A stretch of DNA of 64,000 bases from positions 372,001-436,000 of the forward strand of contig NZ_JBIGHW010000004.1 in the NCBI RefSeq assembly GCF_043555875.1, given 5' to 3'. Each line of letters opens with the position of its first letter. Within the stretch, counting starts at the first letter, position 1. This document shows positions 24,835 to 35,158 of the stretch, one piece after another. The position numbers and the translations under genes are program-made. A model generated the notes under the pieces. The model had not been told where the DNA came from, did not search any database, and was given only the letters and a program-made list of their open reading frames with translations. The DNA comes from Pelomonas margarita. Lineage in GTDB: Bacteria; Pseudomonadota; Gammaproteobacteria; Burkholderiales; Burkholderiaceae_C.

Positions 24835-26571
24835 TCAGAAGGTGCGCGACGCGCTGAAGGCGACGTAGGCGCGGTCCTTGAGGGTCTGGCCGAAGGTCAG
24901 CTGGCGCGGCGAGCCGCTGCCTGGCACCAGGGTCTCGGTGAAGGTCTTGGCCTTGCCGAAGTAGTCGGTGTAGGTCAGCGAGAAGTTCCAGTCGTTCTGG
25001 TACTTGCCCTTCAGTCCGATGGTCCAGTCGCCGCCGTCCGACACGCCGCCGGCGAAGTTGCCGATGGCCGATGAGCGGCCGCCGAAGTTCCAGCCCAGGC
25101 CGATGGGCACGGAGAGGTCCAGGCCGGTGAGCACCTGGAAGTAGGCCGGCTCGAACAGCACGCGGGTGGCGAAGGCGCCCTTGGTGGTGTTGGGGTCCAG
25201 GCCTCCGACGCCGACGTTCTGGCCGTTGGGGCCGGTGAAGATGTCGCGCTTGATCCTCAGGCGGTGGTTGTAGGCAATCTCGCCCAGCAGTGCGCCGCCT
25301 TGCCAGAACCCGTTGGGCTGCAGCACGTAGATGCCGTTGAGCTGCAGGTGGGCCGTGTCACCGACCGGGTAGCAGGGCGTGGCGTTGCTGGTGTCGCAGG
25401 TGGCCACGGGGCTGGGGCCGCCGAGCAGGGCAGGGTCGCCATTGAGCGGCGTGTTCTGGCGCACCGAGCCTTCCAGCGCCCAGTTCAGCTGGCCGATGGA
25501 GGAGGTGACGCTGGCACCGAACGTGCGGATGTTGCTGGCGTAGGCCACGCGCACATGGCCTTGCACGAGGTCGAACACCAGCGCGCTGGGCGTCTTGTCG
25601 TGGTACTGCGCGGCGTAGAAGCCGAACTCGTAGTCGCCGCCCGGCGGGCTCCAGCGCAGCTGGATGCCGCCCTGGCCGCTGTTCTTGGGCTTGTTGTCCC
25701 GCACGGTCAGCGTCGGGAGCTCGATGGGCGAGCCGTCGGGCGCCTGCCCGAGGTTGACGCGGCCGCCGCCGATGTAGTCCTGGTTGGAGAAGTAGCTGCC
25801 GACGCCGGGCAGCTTGCTCTTGCGCCACTTCAGCTGGTAGTAGGCGCCCAACTGCACGCCGTCGGCCAGGCGCAGCGTGCCCGAGACCTGCTCCACCGGC
25901 AGCAGCACTTCCTTGAATTGCCAGTTGGGCACGGACAGCACACGCGCGACGTCCACCGGCCCCTGCGCGTTGGCGATGCCGTTCTGGCCGAAGAACAGGC
26001 TCTCGCCCCATTGCAGCGTGTGTTTGCCCACGCGCAGGTTGGCCTTCATGCCGGCGACTTCGCCCTTGAACGACACGAAGGCATCCAGGATCTCGCCGCC
26101 GCGGCCGTGCTGGCGCCGCGTGGCGGGCAGGAACTCGTTGGGTGCCTGGCCGAAGTCGTTGTTGGCCGTGCTGACCACCGGGCCCAGCGGGTTGCCGGCG
26201 GCGTACAGCGCTGTGCCGGTGTAGTCGTTGCGGCCCATGTAGGCGCCGTCGTGCCAGGCCGTGCCGCTGATGCGGGCGCCGAAGGTGGGCGTGGAGATGT
26301 CCAGCTCGGCCAGCAGGTCGAAGCGCTTGGAGATCAGGCCCTTGCGGAAGTTGTGGTTGCCGTCGTCCTCGTTGACGGTGCCGGGGTCGCGGGCCACGTC
26401 CAGGCGGCTCAGCGCGGTGGACGGGTCTTTCACGCGGTAGCCGGCGCTGACTTTGGGCGTGAGGTCGAGCCGGACCTTGAGGTCGGGAACGCTGGTTTCG
26501 ATGTCGAAGGCTTGTGCGGTGGGCAACAGCAGGGCTGCCGCCGCCGCCAACGCGACGCGGTTCTTTCTCAT
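24835..26571 (-). CDS. DUF1302 family outer-membrane protein
   Basis: A 578-residue beta-barrel protein with signal peptide MRKNRVALAAAAALLLPTAQA and a terminal aromatic residue (YVAFSASRTF). Typical family segments include FDLLAELDIS, GARISGTAWHDGAYMGRNDY, LRVGKHTLQWGESLFFGQNG and the long MQWxEE-like barrel strands. It would provide an outer-membrane channel or receptor for hydrophobic aromatics. It is followed 23 bases later by the DUF1329 gene and preceded 29 bases earlier by the CalA-like dehydrogenase gene, so it is probably in the same transcript. Confidence 0.88.
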   Translation of the reverse strand: MRKNRVALAAAAALLLPTAQAFDIETSVPDLKVRLDLTPKVSAGYRVKDPSTALSRLDVARDPGTVNEDDGNHNFRKGLISKRFDLLAELDISTPTFGARISGTAWHDGAYMGRNDYTGTALYAAGNPLGPVVSTANNDFGQAPNEFLPATRRQHGRGGEILDAFVSFKGEVAGMKANLRVGKHTLQWGESLFFGQNGIANAQGPVDVARVLSVPNWQFKEVLLPVEQVSGTLRLADGVQLGAYYQLKWRKSKLPGVGSYFSNQDYIGGGRVNLGQAPDGSPIELPTLTVRDNKPKNSGQGGIQLRWSPPGGDYEFGFYAAQYHDKTPSALVFDLVQGHVRVAYASNIRTFGASVTSSIGQLNWALEGSVRQNTPLNGDPALLGGPSPVATCDTSNATPCYPVGDTAHLQLNGIYVLQPNGFWQGGALLGEIAYNHRLRIKRDIFTGPNGQNVGVGGLDPNTTKGAFATRVLFEPAYFQVLTGLDLSVPIGLGWNFGGRSSAIGNFAGGVSDGGDWTIGLKGKYQNDWNFSLTYTDYFGKAKTFTETLVPGSGSPRQLTFGQTLKDRAYVAFSASRTF

Positions 26572-26600
26572 GGTGTCTCCTGGTTTGAGGTGTTATGTAC

Positions 26601-27368
26601 TTAGAGATAGGTCGCTGCGAAGCCGCCATCGGCGGCCAGGTTTACGCCGCTGATCCAGCGTGCGTCGTCGCTGCACAGGAAGGCGATGGCCGGCGCGATC
26701 TCGTCGGCCAGGCCGGGCCGCGTGATGCGGTGGGCATCTGCGGCGACGCGCTCCTCGCCCAGCTGGGCGACGAACTCGCCCAGGATGGGCGTGAACACCG
26801 GGCCCGGTGCGACGCAGTTCATGCGCACGCCGCGCTTCATGAAGAACTCGCTGGAGCGCAACGTGGACCAGACGATCAGCGCCTCCTTGAAGTACTCGTA
26901 GCAGCCCTTCTGCGGCACGGGGTTGCGGGCCAGCCAGGCCAGGCCGGCCTCGAAGCCCTGCACGGCGGCCAGTGATTTGTGCGTGTCCAGCCGGTCGCGG
27001 TAGAAATAGCCCAGGATGGACGACACGTTGACGATGCTGCCGCCCTGCGGCATGCGCTCCACCAGCAGCTCGCACAGGTGGCGCGTGCCGAGGTAGTTGA
27101 CGCGGCCGACCAGGTCCGCCGGCGACGTGCCGGGCACGCCGGCCACGGTACACAGGCCGTCGATCTGCGCGGGCAGCTGGCGCACGGCGGCGTCGATGGC
27201 CGACTGCTGCGACAGGTCGGCCTTGACGAAGCCGTCCAGCGTCAGCAGCGGGTCGTTGCGGTCCATGCCGATGACCTTGGCGCCGTGCGAACGCAGCAGT
27301 CGAGCGGTGTCGGCGCCTATGCCTGAGCTGGCGCCCGTGACGACGATGGTCTTGCCTTGAACTTTCAT
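26601..27368 (-). CDS. calA: Coniferyl-alcohol dehydrogenase-like SDR (CalA/3-alpha-HSD group)
   Basis: A 255-residue short-chain dehydrogenase. Cofactor loop TGASSGIGADTARLL, a shortened second strand VIGMDRND, VAGVPGTSPADLVGRVNY in place of the usual NAG region, and the catalytic CYEYFKEALIVW where the active-site Tyr and Lys are spaced Y-x3-K. From memory, the CYxYFKEALIVW and RMNCVAPGPVFTPILGEF stretches are hallmarks of coniferyl-alcohol dehydrogenase CalA from eugenol-degrading Pseudomonas, itself related to 3-alpha-hydroxysteroid dehydrogenase. It would oxidise coniferyl alcohol to coniferaldehyde with NAD. The ATG at 27368 is chosen over an upstream ATG at 27446 because the fold starts there and a GGAG site precedes it. 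The aldehyde dehydrogenase gene lies directly upstream, as the next pathway step would require. Confidence 0.78.
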   Translation of the reverse strand: MKVQGKTIVVTGASSGIGADTARLLRSHGAKVIGMDRNDPLLTLDGFVKADLSQQSAIDAAVRQLPAQIDGLCTVAGVPGTSPADLVGRVNYLGTRHLCELLVERMPQGGSIVNVSSILGYFYRDRLDTHKSLAAVQGFEAGLAWLARNPVPQKGCYEYFKEALIVWSTLRSSEFFMKRGVRMNCVAPGPVFTPILGEFVAQLGEERVAADAHRITRPGLADEIAPAIAFLCSDDARWISGVNLAADGGFAATYL

Positions 27369-27403
27369 GGGTTTGTCTCCTGTTGTTCGTTGTGTGCCGC
27401 CCG

Positions 27404-28870
27404 TCAGAACGGGTAGACGGGAGCGGCGTCCTTGACGGTCAGCCACTGCCAGGTGGTGAAGGCCTCCCAGTCCGCCGGGCCGCCGTGCACATTGCCGTTG
27501 CCGGCCACGCCGGGGCCGCCGAAAGGGTTGGTGGCGTCGTCGTTCACGGTCTGGTCGTTGACGTGGACCATGCCGGCCTTGAGCTGCTGCGCCAGCGCCA
27601 TCGCGCGGTTCATCGATTTGGAGATCACGCCCGCCGCCAGGCCGCCCTCGTGGGCATTGGCCAGCGCGGCGGCCTCCTCGTCGGTCTTGAAGGTGATGAG
27701 GTTGAGCAGCGGGCCGAACACCTCTTCGTCATGCACGCGCATGCCGGGCTGGATGCCCGACAGCACGGTGGGCTTGTAGAAGAGGCCTTCGTACGTGCCG
27801 CCGGCCAGCAGCTTGGCGCCCTTGGCCACGCTGTCCTGCACCAGCGCATGCACGCGGTCGCGCTGGCGGGCGTCGATCAGCGGGCCGATGGCGACCTGGC
27901 CGGTGGCGCCGTTGCCTACTGGCAGGTGGGTGGCCTTGGCGACCAGCCGCTCGGTCAGCGCCGCAGCGATGGATTCATGCACCAGCACGCGGTTGGAGGC
28001 CATGCAGATCTGGCCGGCGTTGAGCCAGGCGCCCCAGGCCGCGTTGCTGGCGGCGATGTCCAGGTCGGCGTCGTCCAGGATGACCAGGCAGTTGGTGCCG
28101 CCCAGTTCCAGCGAGGCCTTCTTGAGGTGACGCGCGGCCAGCTCGCCGACGCGCCGGCCCACGCCCACCGAGCCGGTGAACGACACCATGCGCACCTCGG
28201 GCGCGGTGATCAGCGCCTCGCCCACCTCGGCACCGCCGGGCAGCACCGCCAGCACGCCGGCCGGCAGGCCTGCGGCTTCGAGCACGCGGGCGATCAGGTA
28301 GCCGCCGCTGACGGGCGTGCGCGGGTCGGGCTTGATGAGCACCGCGTTGCCGGTGGCCAGCGCCGGGGCCACCACGCGCAGCGTCAGGATGAGCGGAAAG
28401 TTGAACGGCGAGATGACGCCGATGACGCCGTGCGGCACGCGCCGCGCCATGCTCAGGCGGCCCGGCACGCTGGGCAGCAGCTGGCCGGCGGGCTGCATCG
28501 GCATGGCGGCGGCTACCTGGCAGAAGGTGATGGCCTCGCGCACCTCATGCTGGCCCTTGGGCAGGATGGCGCCGGTCTCGCGGGTGATCCACAGCGCCAG
28601 CTCGTCGAAGTGCTGCTGCAGCAGCGCGGCGGCCTTCAGGAACACGGCGGCACGCTCGCGCGGCGGCGTGGCGGCCCAGGCGGCCTGCGCTGCAGCGGCC
28701 GTGCGGGCGGTCTCGGCCACGTCGGCGGGCGTGGCCTCGCCGGCCGTGCCCAGGCGCTCGCCGGTGGCGGGCTCGATGATGTCCAGCGTGCGCGCGGCAG
28801 CGCGCCATTGGCCGGTGAAGAGGCTGTCGCGCCAGGGGGCGTCGGCCAGGAGCGAGGTGCTGTCCTGCAT
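27404..28870 (-). CDS. Aromatic aldehyde dehydrogenase (benzaldehyde/vanillin/coniferaldehyde type)
   Basis: A 488-residue NAD(P)-dependent ALDH. ISPFNFPLILTLR near residue 150, SFTGSVGVGRR near residue 225, general base in LELGGTN near residue 253 and nucleophile in NAGQICMASNR near residue 288 (Cys). The C-terminal TWQWLTVKD...YPF ending is typical of the benzaldehyde dehydrogenase (XylC) branch, which includes vanillin dehydrogenases. It heads the leftward unit, with the CalA-like gene next. Because the enoyl-CoA hydratase in this window looks beta-oxidative, vanillin may not be an intermediate, and coniferaldehyde (giving ferulate) is the better-fitting substrate. A copy of the proposed MarR operator lies 43 bases upstream. 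Confidence 0.85.
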   Translation of the reverse strand: MQDSTSLLADAPWRDSLFTGQWRAAARTLDIIEPATGERLGTAGEATPADVAETARTAAAAQAAWAATPPRERAAVFLKAAALLQQHFDELALWITRETGAILPKGQHEVREAITFCQVAAAMPMQPAGQLLPSVPGRLSMARRVPHGVIGVISPFNFPLILTLRVVAPALATGNAVLIKPDPRTPVSGGYLIARVLEAAGLPAGVLAVLPGGAEVGEALITAPEVRMVSFTGSVGVGRRVGELAARHLKKASLELGGTNCLVILDDADLDIAASNAAWGAWLNAGQICMASNRVLVHESIAAALTERLVAKATHLPVGNGATGQVAIGPLIDARQRDRVHALVQDSVAKGAKLLAGGTYEGLFYKPTVLSGIQPGMRVHDEEVFGPLLNLITFKTDEEAAALANAHEGGLAAGVISKSMNRAMALAQQLKAGMVHVNDQTVNDDATNPFGGPGVAGNGNVHGGPADWEAFTTWQWLTVKDAAPVYPF

Positions 28871-29233
28871 GGGAGTCTCCGTGTGGGTCTTGTAATGTTT
28901 GCTTGGCAGATAATTAGCCTGGCAAACGAAAATATGTGCTTACTGTGTGCCTGGTGAGGTGACTTCGGGAATCAGTACAAACGCTGATCCGGCCCGGCGG
29001 GCATGGCCCTCACGCCGCCGTGCTTGCGCAACTGCCATGCCAGGGCCACCGCGCGGCGCGCCGGCGGGGTGGGCACGGGCGCCCGCGCTCTGGGAGGACT
29101 GGGCACTTCCTGGGACTTACCCGGGGCGTGCAACCGCAGGGCGCGACAGGGCCACTCAGGGCATTCCTGCGGCTGCCAATCGCGCAAATCCGCAAGACTG
29201 GAGCAGACTCCCGCCACCCGGTTTGACGAAATC
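28871..29233. other. 363-bp divergent regulatory region between the aldehyde dehydrogenase and sigma-54 activator genes
   Basis: No gene is supported here. It holds the operator-like palindrome at 28914-28926, a weaker neighbour (TTTGC-TTG-GCAGA, 28898-28910), an AT-rich stretch at 28890-28940 that contrasts with the GC-rich surroundings, and a GC-rich leader to the activator. No UAS of the XylR/DmpR type was recognised. Confidence 0.6.
28914..28926. promoter_or_regulatory. Putative MarR operator, TTAGC-CTG-GCAAA
   Basis: Second copy of the 13-bp inverted repeat, one mismatch from symmetry, 43 bases upstream of the aldehyde dehydrogenase start. A weaker copy lies 16 bp away, one and a half helical turns, at 28898-28910. 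Position and sequence match the copies at 5319 and 45669. Confidence 0.5.
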
Positions 29234-31030
<1,797 letters not shown>

Positions 31031-31075
31031 TGGCCTGCCTTGTTTCGATGGTGCAGGCCGCCTTGGATGGCGGCC

Positions 31076-32050
31076 TCAACCCATCGCGATGAGCCCCTTG
31101 CCGCCCAGTGATCTGCCCCCTTCGAGGCTCGTGATCAGCGCAATTGCCTCGGCCAGCGGAACGATCTCTGCCACTGGAAGCCTCAGCTTGCCGGCGCCGG
31201 CTGCGCGCGCCAGGCCGTCCAGAACATCAGCCCGGGGCGTGCAGACGATAGGCTTCAGGCGGCGGTTGAAGATGGAGCGGATGAACTTGCCAGGTGTCGG
31301 GTCGATGTCCAGGAACACGCCGCCCGGGGCCAGCAGGCCGAGGCCCGTCTGGGTCGTCATCGTGCCCGCCGTGTCGTAGACCACGTCAAAGCGTTGGTCG
31401 AGCTTGGAGAAGTCGGTCGTCCGGTAGTCGTAGACAGCGTCAACGCCGAGCGATCGCGCTCTCGCCATGGCGCCGGCACTGCAACTGCCCGCGACCGTGG
31501 CGCCGAGCATCCGCGCCAACTGCACCGTGGCCTCTCCCACCGCGCCCGTGCAGCCGTTGACGAACACGCGCTTGCCTGCGGTCAGCTTCGCCTTGCCCTG
31601 CAGGCCGTTCCAGGCGGTAACTCCTGGCGTTCCGAGGCACGCCGCTTCTTCGAAGGAAATGTTCTCGGGCTGCCTGGCCAGGAAGCCTTCGTTTGTCACC
31701 ACGGCATGGCCGAATGCGCCGCTTTCCTTGATCCGTGCCAGGCCGAACACCGCATCACCCGGCTTGAAGCGCGTCACGCCCGGGCCGACTGACACGACCG
31801 TCCCCGAGAAGTCACTGCCCATGGCACGGGGGAAGGCCTTGCCGGTGACGAACTTGAGATAGCCGTTGCGCAGCTTCCAGTCGACCGGGTTGATGGCTGC
31901 GAATTTCACCCTCACGGCGACCTCGCCCTTGCCCGGTGTTGCCAAGGCAAAGTCTTCGAGCCGCATCAGCTCCGGGCCGCCGTATTGGTCGTACTGGATG
32001 CGCTTCAGGGCAGATGGATGCACGTTGTTTTCCTGTTGCGAAGTCGGCAT
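31076..32050 (-). CDS. MDR-family NAD(P)-dependent oxidoreductase (quinone-oxidoreductase-like)
   Basis: A 324-residue medium-chain dehydrogenase without structural-zinc cysteines. INPVDWKLRNGYL and MGSDFSGTVVSVGPGVTRFKPGD in the catalytic domain and VNGCTGAVGEATVQLARMLGA in the Rossmann domain are family features. It would reduce quinones or enones with NAD(P)H. It starts 3 bases after the old yellow enzyme stop, so the two form an operon divergent from the AraC regulator. Both enzymes act on activated double bonds, consistent with joint handling of an enone. Confidence 0.82.
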   Translation of the reverse strand: MPTSQQENNVHPSALKRIQYDQYGGPELMRLEDFALATPGKGEVAVRVKFAAINPVDWKLRNGYLKFVTGKAFPRAMGSDFSGTVVSVGPGVTRFKPGDAVFGLARIKESGAFGHAVVTNEGFLARQPENISFEEAACLGTPGVTAWNGLQGKAKLTAGKRVFVNGCTGAVGEATVQLARMLGATVAGSCSAGAMARARSLGVDAVYDYRTTDFSKLDQRFDVVYDTAGTMTTQTGLGLLAPGGVFLDIDPTPGKFIRSIFNRRLKPIVCTPRADVLDGLARAAGAGKLRLPVAEIVPLAEAIALITSLEGGRSLGGKGLIAMG

Positions 32051-32053
32051 GTC

Positions 32054-33208
32054 TCAAGCCGTCGGCGCGGTGGGTTCGACCATCGGGAACCAGCCGCGCG
32101 CCGCCTGGATGACACCCCACAGCTTGTCCGGGATGGCCAGTTGCGGCACGCGCTCGGCGTCGAGTGCCGTGGCAATGGTCGCTGCCTGACCGGCAGTTGC
32201 GAGTTCCACCCATTGCGGGTTCATCACCAGGCCCTGGCCTATGGCGACCAGCGACAGGCCCGTGGCCAGGGCGTTCTCGGCGTCATCCGGTGTCCGCACA
32301 AGGCCTGCTGCGATCAGCGGGATGCGATGAGCGACATGCGCCACGAGGAGTTCGGCGGTGGTCTGCTCGCCGGCATGATCCGTCGGTCTGGCATTGGGGA
32401 TGTCGAACAGCGAGGCGTGGAGGTAGTCGATGCCTGCTTCGATCAGCTGGTCGATGAGCGCATAGCTGTCGGCAATGCGCAGCGAACCCTCGCCCGCCTC
32501 TTCCGGCGAGATGCGGTAGCCGAGCAGGAAGGGGCGCTCGGCGTGCTCGGCGATGACGCGCCGGGCTTCGCGCACCACGGTGAGCGCGAAGCGCATGCGC
32601 TTGTCAAGCGAGCCGCCCCAGCCATCCTCGCGCTGGTTGAACATGGGCGAGAAGAAGTTCTGGATCAGGAGGCCGTGGGCGCCATGCAGTTCGATGCCGT
32701 CGAACCCCGCCTCGATGGCGCGCCGGGTGGCGTCGCCGAAGGCCTGGACGATGGCTTCGATCTCGCCTTCGCTCAGTGCGTGGCTGGTCACTTCGGCGTT
32801 GTTGAAGGGGCTGGGGGGCGCCTTCAGCGAACTCGCGCTGACGACCCGGCCGTCGGGCACCAGGTGCGGCAAGGCTTTGTTGCCGGCGTGGAAGATCTGC
32901 ATCACCGCCAACGCACCGCCGCTCTTCGCCGCCTCGGCGAGGCGACGCAGGCTGGGAATGAAACGGTCGTCATGACTGGCGAATTCGTCGGTGAAGCCGA
33001 TGCCGTCCGACGTCACATGCGAGCAGCCCGTCACCACCATGCCAACGCCCTGCACGCGGGCACGGTAGTACGCCAGCTCCTGGTCCGAGACGGTGGCATC
33101 GGGGTTTGCCGACCAGGTCGTCATCGGCGCCATCACGGCGCGATTGCGCAAGGTCACGCCGCTCTTGAAAGTGAAAGGCTGAAACAGCCGTGGATGGACG
33201 GGGCTCAT
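32054..33208 (-). CDS. Old yellow enzyme family NADH:flavin oxidoreductase
   Basis: A 384-residue TIM-barrel flavoprotein. AVMAPMTTWSANPDATVSD carries the FMN-contacting segment, IFHAGNKA supplies the HAGN variant of the active-site pair, FDGIELHGAHGLLIQNFFSP and REDGWGGSLDKRMRF are conserved barrel loops. The ATG at 33208 is preferred because GGAG lies 6 bases upstream; an ATG at 33235 is possible. It reduces activated C=C bonds. First gene of a two-gene operon with the MDR gene, divergent from an AraC regulator. Confidence 0.88.
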   Translation of the reverse strand: MSPVHPRLFQPFTFKSGVTLRNRAVMAPMTTWSANPDATVSDQELAYYRARVQGVGMVVTGCSHVTSDGIGFTDEFASHDDRFIPSLRRLAEAAKSGGALAVMQIFHAGNKALPHLVPDGRVVSASSLKAPPSPFNNAEVTSHALSEGEIEAIVQAFGDATRRAIEAGFDGIELHGAHGLLIQNFFSPMFNQREDGWGGSLDKRMRFALTVVREARRVIAEHAERPFLLGYRISPEEAGEGSLRIADSYALIDQLIEAGIDYLHASLFDIPNARPTDHAGEQTTAELLVAHVAHRIPLIAAGLVRTPDDAENALATGLSLVAIGQGLVMNPQWVELATAGQAATIATALDAERVPQLAIPDKLWGVIQAARGWFPMVEPTAPTA

Positions 33209-33422
33209 GGGAATCTCCGGGGGTGAAAACGGCACCCGTCGGGGTGCGATCCGATGCCGGAAAGTGTCGTCCTGAAGCCCTGATGGGTGCTTGCCGAAAC
33301 CGTCGTCCTTATTGCCTGATTCGATGAATGTCTATCGGAGGCGGCATTGGGTTGGCTCGGGTGATGCTAGGCTTGAGGCCCGCAGGGCAGGGCGATTCGC
33401 CCAAGAAAATTGGGGGCGTCAA

Positions 33423-34337
33423 ATGTTTGCCTACGAAGGGGGCAAGGCCTTCGAACTCGCTGGTCTCGTTGGAAGGATTGCACAAACCGACGGAGACTAC
33501 GACACGGCCATTCGCGCGCTGAAGCTGCGCCGCTGCAGTTCCACGACCGACCCCATGCCCTGCATCTACGGGCTGGGCATGGTTCTGATCGTCCAGGGTG
33601 CCAAGCGGATCATGTGGGGCGAGGAGGTCTTCGACTATGCGGCGGGGCAGACCTTGATCACGACGGTGGACATGCCTGTCGTGGCATACATCACCCGCGC
33701 CAGCCGCGCCGAGCCCTTTCTCGGGATGTTGCTGGAACTCGATGCCCGCGTCATCGCACAGCAGGCTGCGCAAATGGCGTTCGCGGCGCCGCTGCAGGTG
33801 TCGGCAACTCGGGGGATGTCGCAGGTGCCGCTGGATGAGGGCTTGTGCGATGCGTTGGTCCGGCTGCTCCGGCTGTTTGACGAGCCTTCGCTGGTCTCAC
33901 CGCTTGCGCCGCTGATCGAGCAGGAAATCGTCATCCGCCTGCTCAGCGGTGGGCATGGCCCCAGCTTGCGCCGCCTCGTTGCGGCGGGCTCACCGAGCCA
34001 GCAGATTGCCAAGGTCGTCACATGGCTCAAGCAGCATTACATGCAGGATCTGGCCATGGACGATCTGGCGGCCTCGGCTCACATGAGCCCGTCGACGTTC
34101 CGCCAGCATTTCCGTGCCGTCGTCGGCATGAGTCCCTTGCAGTACATCAAGAACCTCCGCCTGTTGGACGCACGGCAACTGATGCTCAATGAAAGCCTGG
34201 ATGCCGGCAGTGCCGCGATTCGCGTCGGCTACGAGAGCGCCTCCCAGTTCAGCCGGGAGTACCGCCGATTCTTCGGCGAGCCGCCCAACCGCGACGTCAA
34301 AAGGCTGCGGGAAGCCACTGGCGCGAGGCGCGGATAG
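33423..34337 (+). CDS. AraC-family transcriptional regulator
   Basis: An N-terminal AraC_N cupin-like domain (CIYGLGMVLIVQGAKRIMWG, then a VDMPVVAYITRAS strand) and a C-terminal double HTH (IAKVVTWLKQHYMQDLAMDD, HMSPSTFRQHFRAVVGMSPL, AAIRVGYESASQFSREYRRF). Starting at the ATG at 33423 gives 304 residues, the usual size; an ATG at 33291 would add 44 residues of poor composition. This subgroup often controls an adjacent short-chain dehydrogenase or ene-reductase operon in response to an aldehyde or quinone. It is divergent from the old yellow enzyme/MDR pair. Confidence 0.88.
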   Translation: MFAYEGGKAFELAGLVGRIAQTDGDYDTAIRALKLRRCSSTTDPMPCIYGLGMVLIVQGAKRIMWGEEVFDYAAGQTLITTVDMPVVAYITRASRAEPFLGMLLELDARVIAQQAAQMAFAAPLQVSATRGMSQVPLDEGLCDALVRLLRLFDEPSLVSPLAPLIEQEIVIRLLSGGHGPSLRRLVAAGSPSQQIAKVVTWLKQHYMQDLAMDDLAASAHMSPSTFRQHFRAVVGMSPLQYIKNLRLLDARQLMLNESLDAGSAAIRVGYESASQFSREYRRFFGEPPNRDVKRLREATGARRG

Positions 34338-34373
34338 CCCTCCGTCAACAACGCGTCGGCTGCTTCGTCATGC

Positions 34374-34386
34374 GGGGGGGGGGGGG
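34374..34386. repeat. Homopolymeric tract of 13 G
   Basis: An uninterrupted run of 13 G in the 88-bp gap between the convergent araC-type and tetR genes, 39 bases before the tetR stop. Such tracts are prone to slippage and also to sequencing length errors. It lies downstream of both genes, so an effect on expression is not expected. Confidence 0.8.
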
Positions 34387-34425
34387 CGCCGGAGGAGCGG
34401 CCTGCGGGTCGCTGGGGTGGCGCTG

Positions 34426-35031
34426 CTAGTTTTGCTTCACCGCGGCCGCCGCTGTCTCCGCTGAGCGAGGCATGCCCAGCGCGGCGATGAGCGCGTCGCG
34501 CGTGGCTGCCAAGAACTCATCCGCGAGCGGCGCGTCGTCGGGGCAGGCGCGCGACAGGATGAGGGCGCCTACGGCATGCGAGAGCATGTCCAGCGTTTCG
34601 GCGCGCGCTGCGGGAGTGGCAGCCGCGTCAGCGCCGCGACTCAAGGCGGCCACCAGGCTCTCGATGCCGTCCGCAAATGCGGCTCGCACGGAATCCGGCT
34701 GGCGGGCCGCGTCGCTGCCGAGGGCCGCCATGGTGCAGCCGGTTCCGCGCCCGTCCCGGTGCTCGCGGGACAGGTACTGGCGGACGAACTCCGCCGGCGC
34801 CACGCCGTCGCCCGTCAGCGCGACGGTCTGGGCCAGGCCGCAGGCCGTCGCTTCGGCGATCAGGTCGGTCTTGGAGCCGAACTGCTTGTAGAAGCCGCCA
34901 TGCGTGAAGCCGGCGGCCGCCATCAGGTCGGCCACGCCGACGCCGTCGTAGCCGCGTTCTCGAAATAGCTGGGACGCCGTCTGGACGACATGTGTCCGAT
35001 TGGCCTGGGCCTGCGCTTTGGTGACTTTCAT
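34426..35031 (-). CDS. TetR-family transcriptional regulator
   Basis: A 201-residue repressor. The N-terminal HTH is clear: TASQLFRERGYDGVGVADLM then AAGFTHGGFYKQFGSKTDLI (residues about 17-57), the AcrR/TetR signature. The C-terminal ligand domain follows, with the GCTMAALGSDAARQP segment typical of TetR proteins near alpha/beta hydrolase and ene-reductase genes. It is divergent from the six-gene hydrolase/oxidoreductase unit at 35.2-40.8 kb and probably represses it. A perfect 16-bp palindrome lies 77 bases upstream of its start. Confidence 0.9.
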   Translation of the reverse strand: MKVTKAQAQANRTHVVQTASQLFRERGYDGVGVADLMAAAGFTHGGFYKQFGSKTDLIAEATACGLAQTVALTGDGVAPAEFVRQYLSREHRDGRGTGCTMAALGSDAARQPDSVRAAFADGIESLVAALSRGADAAATPAARAETLDMLSHAVGALILSRACPDDAPLADEFLAATRDALIAALGMPRSAETAAAAVKQN

Positions 35032-35107
35032 CGATCGTCTACCGGAGTACTTCTACCGGCTGCATCTTATATTGATGCCGTCCATCATCAAAATGCTTGA
35101 CGTTTTG

Positions 35108-35123
35108 GATTATGAGCATAATC
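35108..35123. promoter_or_regulatory. Putative TetR operator, GATTATG-AG-CATAATC
   Basis: Perfect 7-bp inverted repeat with a 2-bp centre in the 207-bp gap between tetR and the divergent hydrolase gene. A TTGACG -35-like box at 35097-35102 is followed at 16-bp spacing by TAATCA, so the palindrome would cover the promoter. A direct repeat of TCTACCGG (35038-35045 and 35052-35059) close to the tetR start is a second candidate. Confidence 0.55.
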
Positions 35124-35158
35124 ATTGAGCCTCTGGGCGCATCGCAGGATGATGAAGC

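Noticed and set aside
26601..27368. Steroid dehydrogenase (3-alpha-HSD) and a steroid catabolic cluster
   Set aside because: The SDR shares the 3-alpha-HSD layout and DUF1302/DUF1329 genes occur near steroid genes, but the active-site stretch fits CalA better and no steroid ring-degradation genes are present.
28890..28952. Sigma-54 promoter in front of the aldehyde dehydrogenase gene
   Set aside because: Two stretches have the GG-N10-GC spacing on the leftward strand (one at 28937-28952), but neither matches the TGGCAC and TTGC boxes well enough to report, despite the divergent sigma-54 activator.
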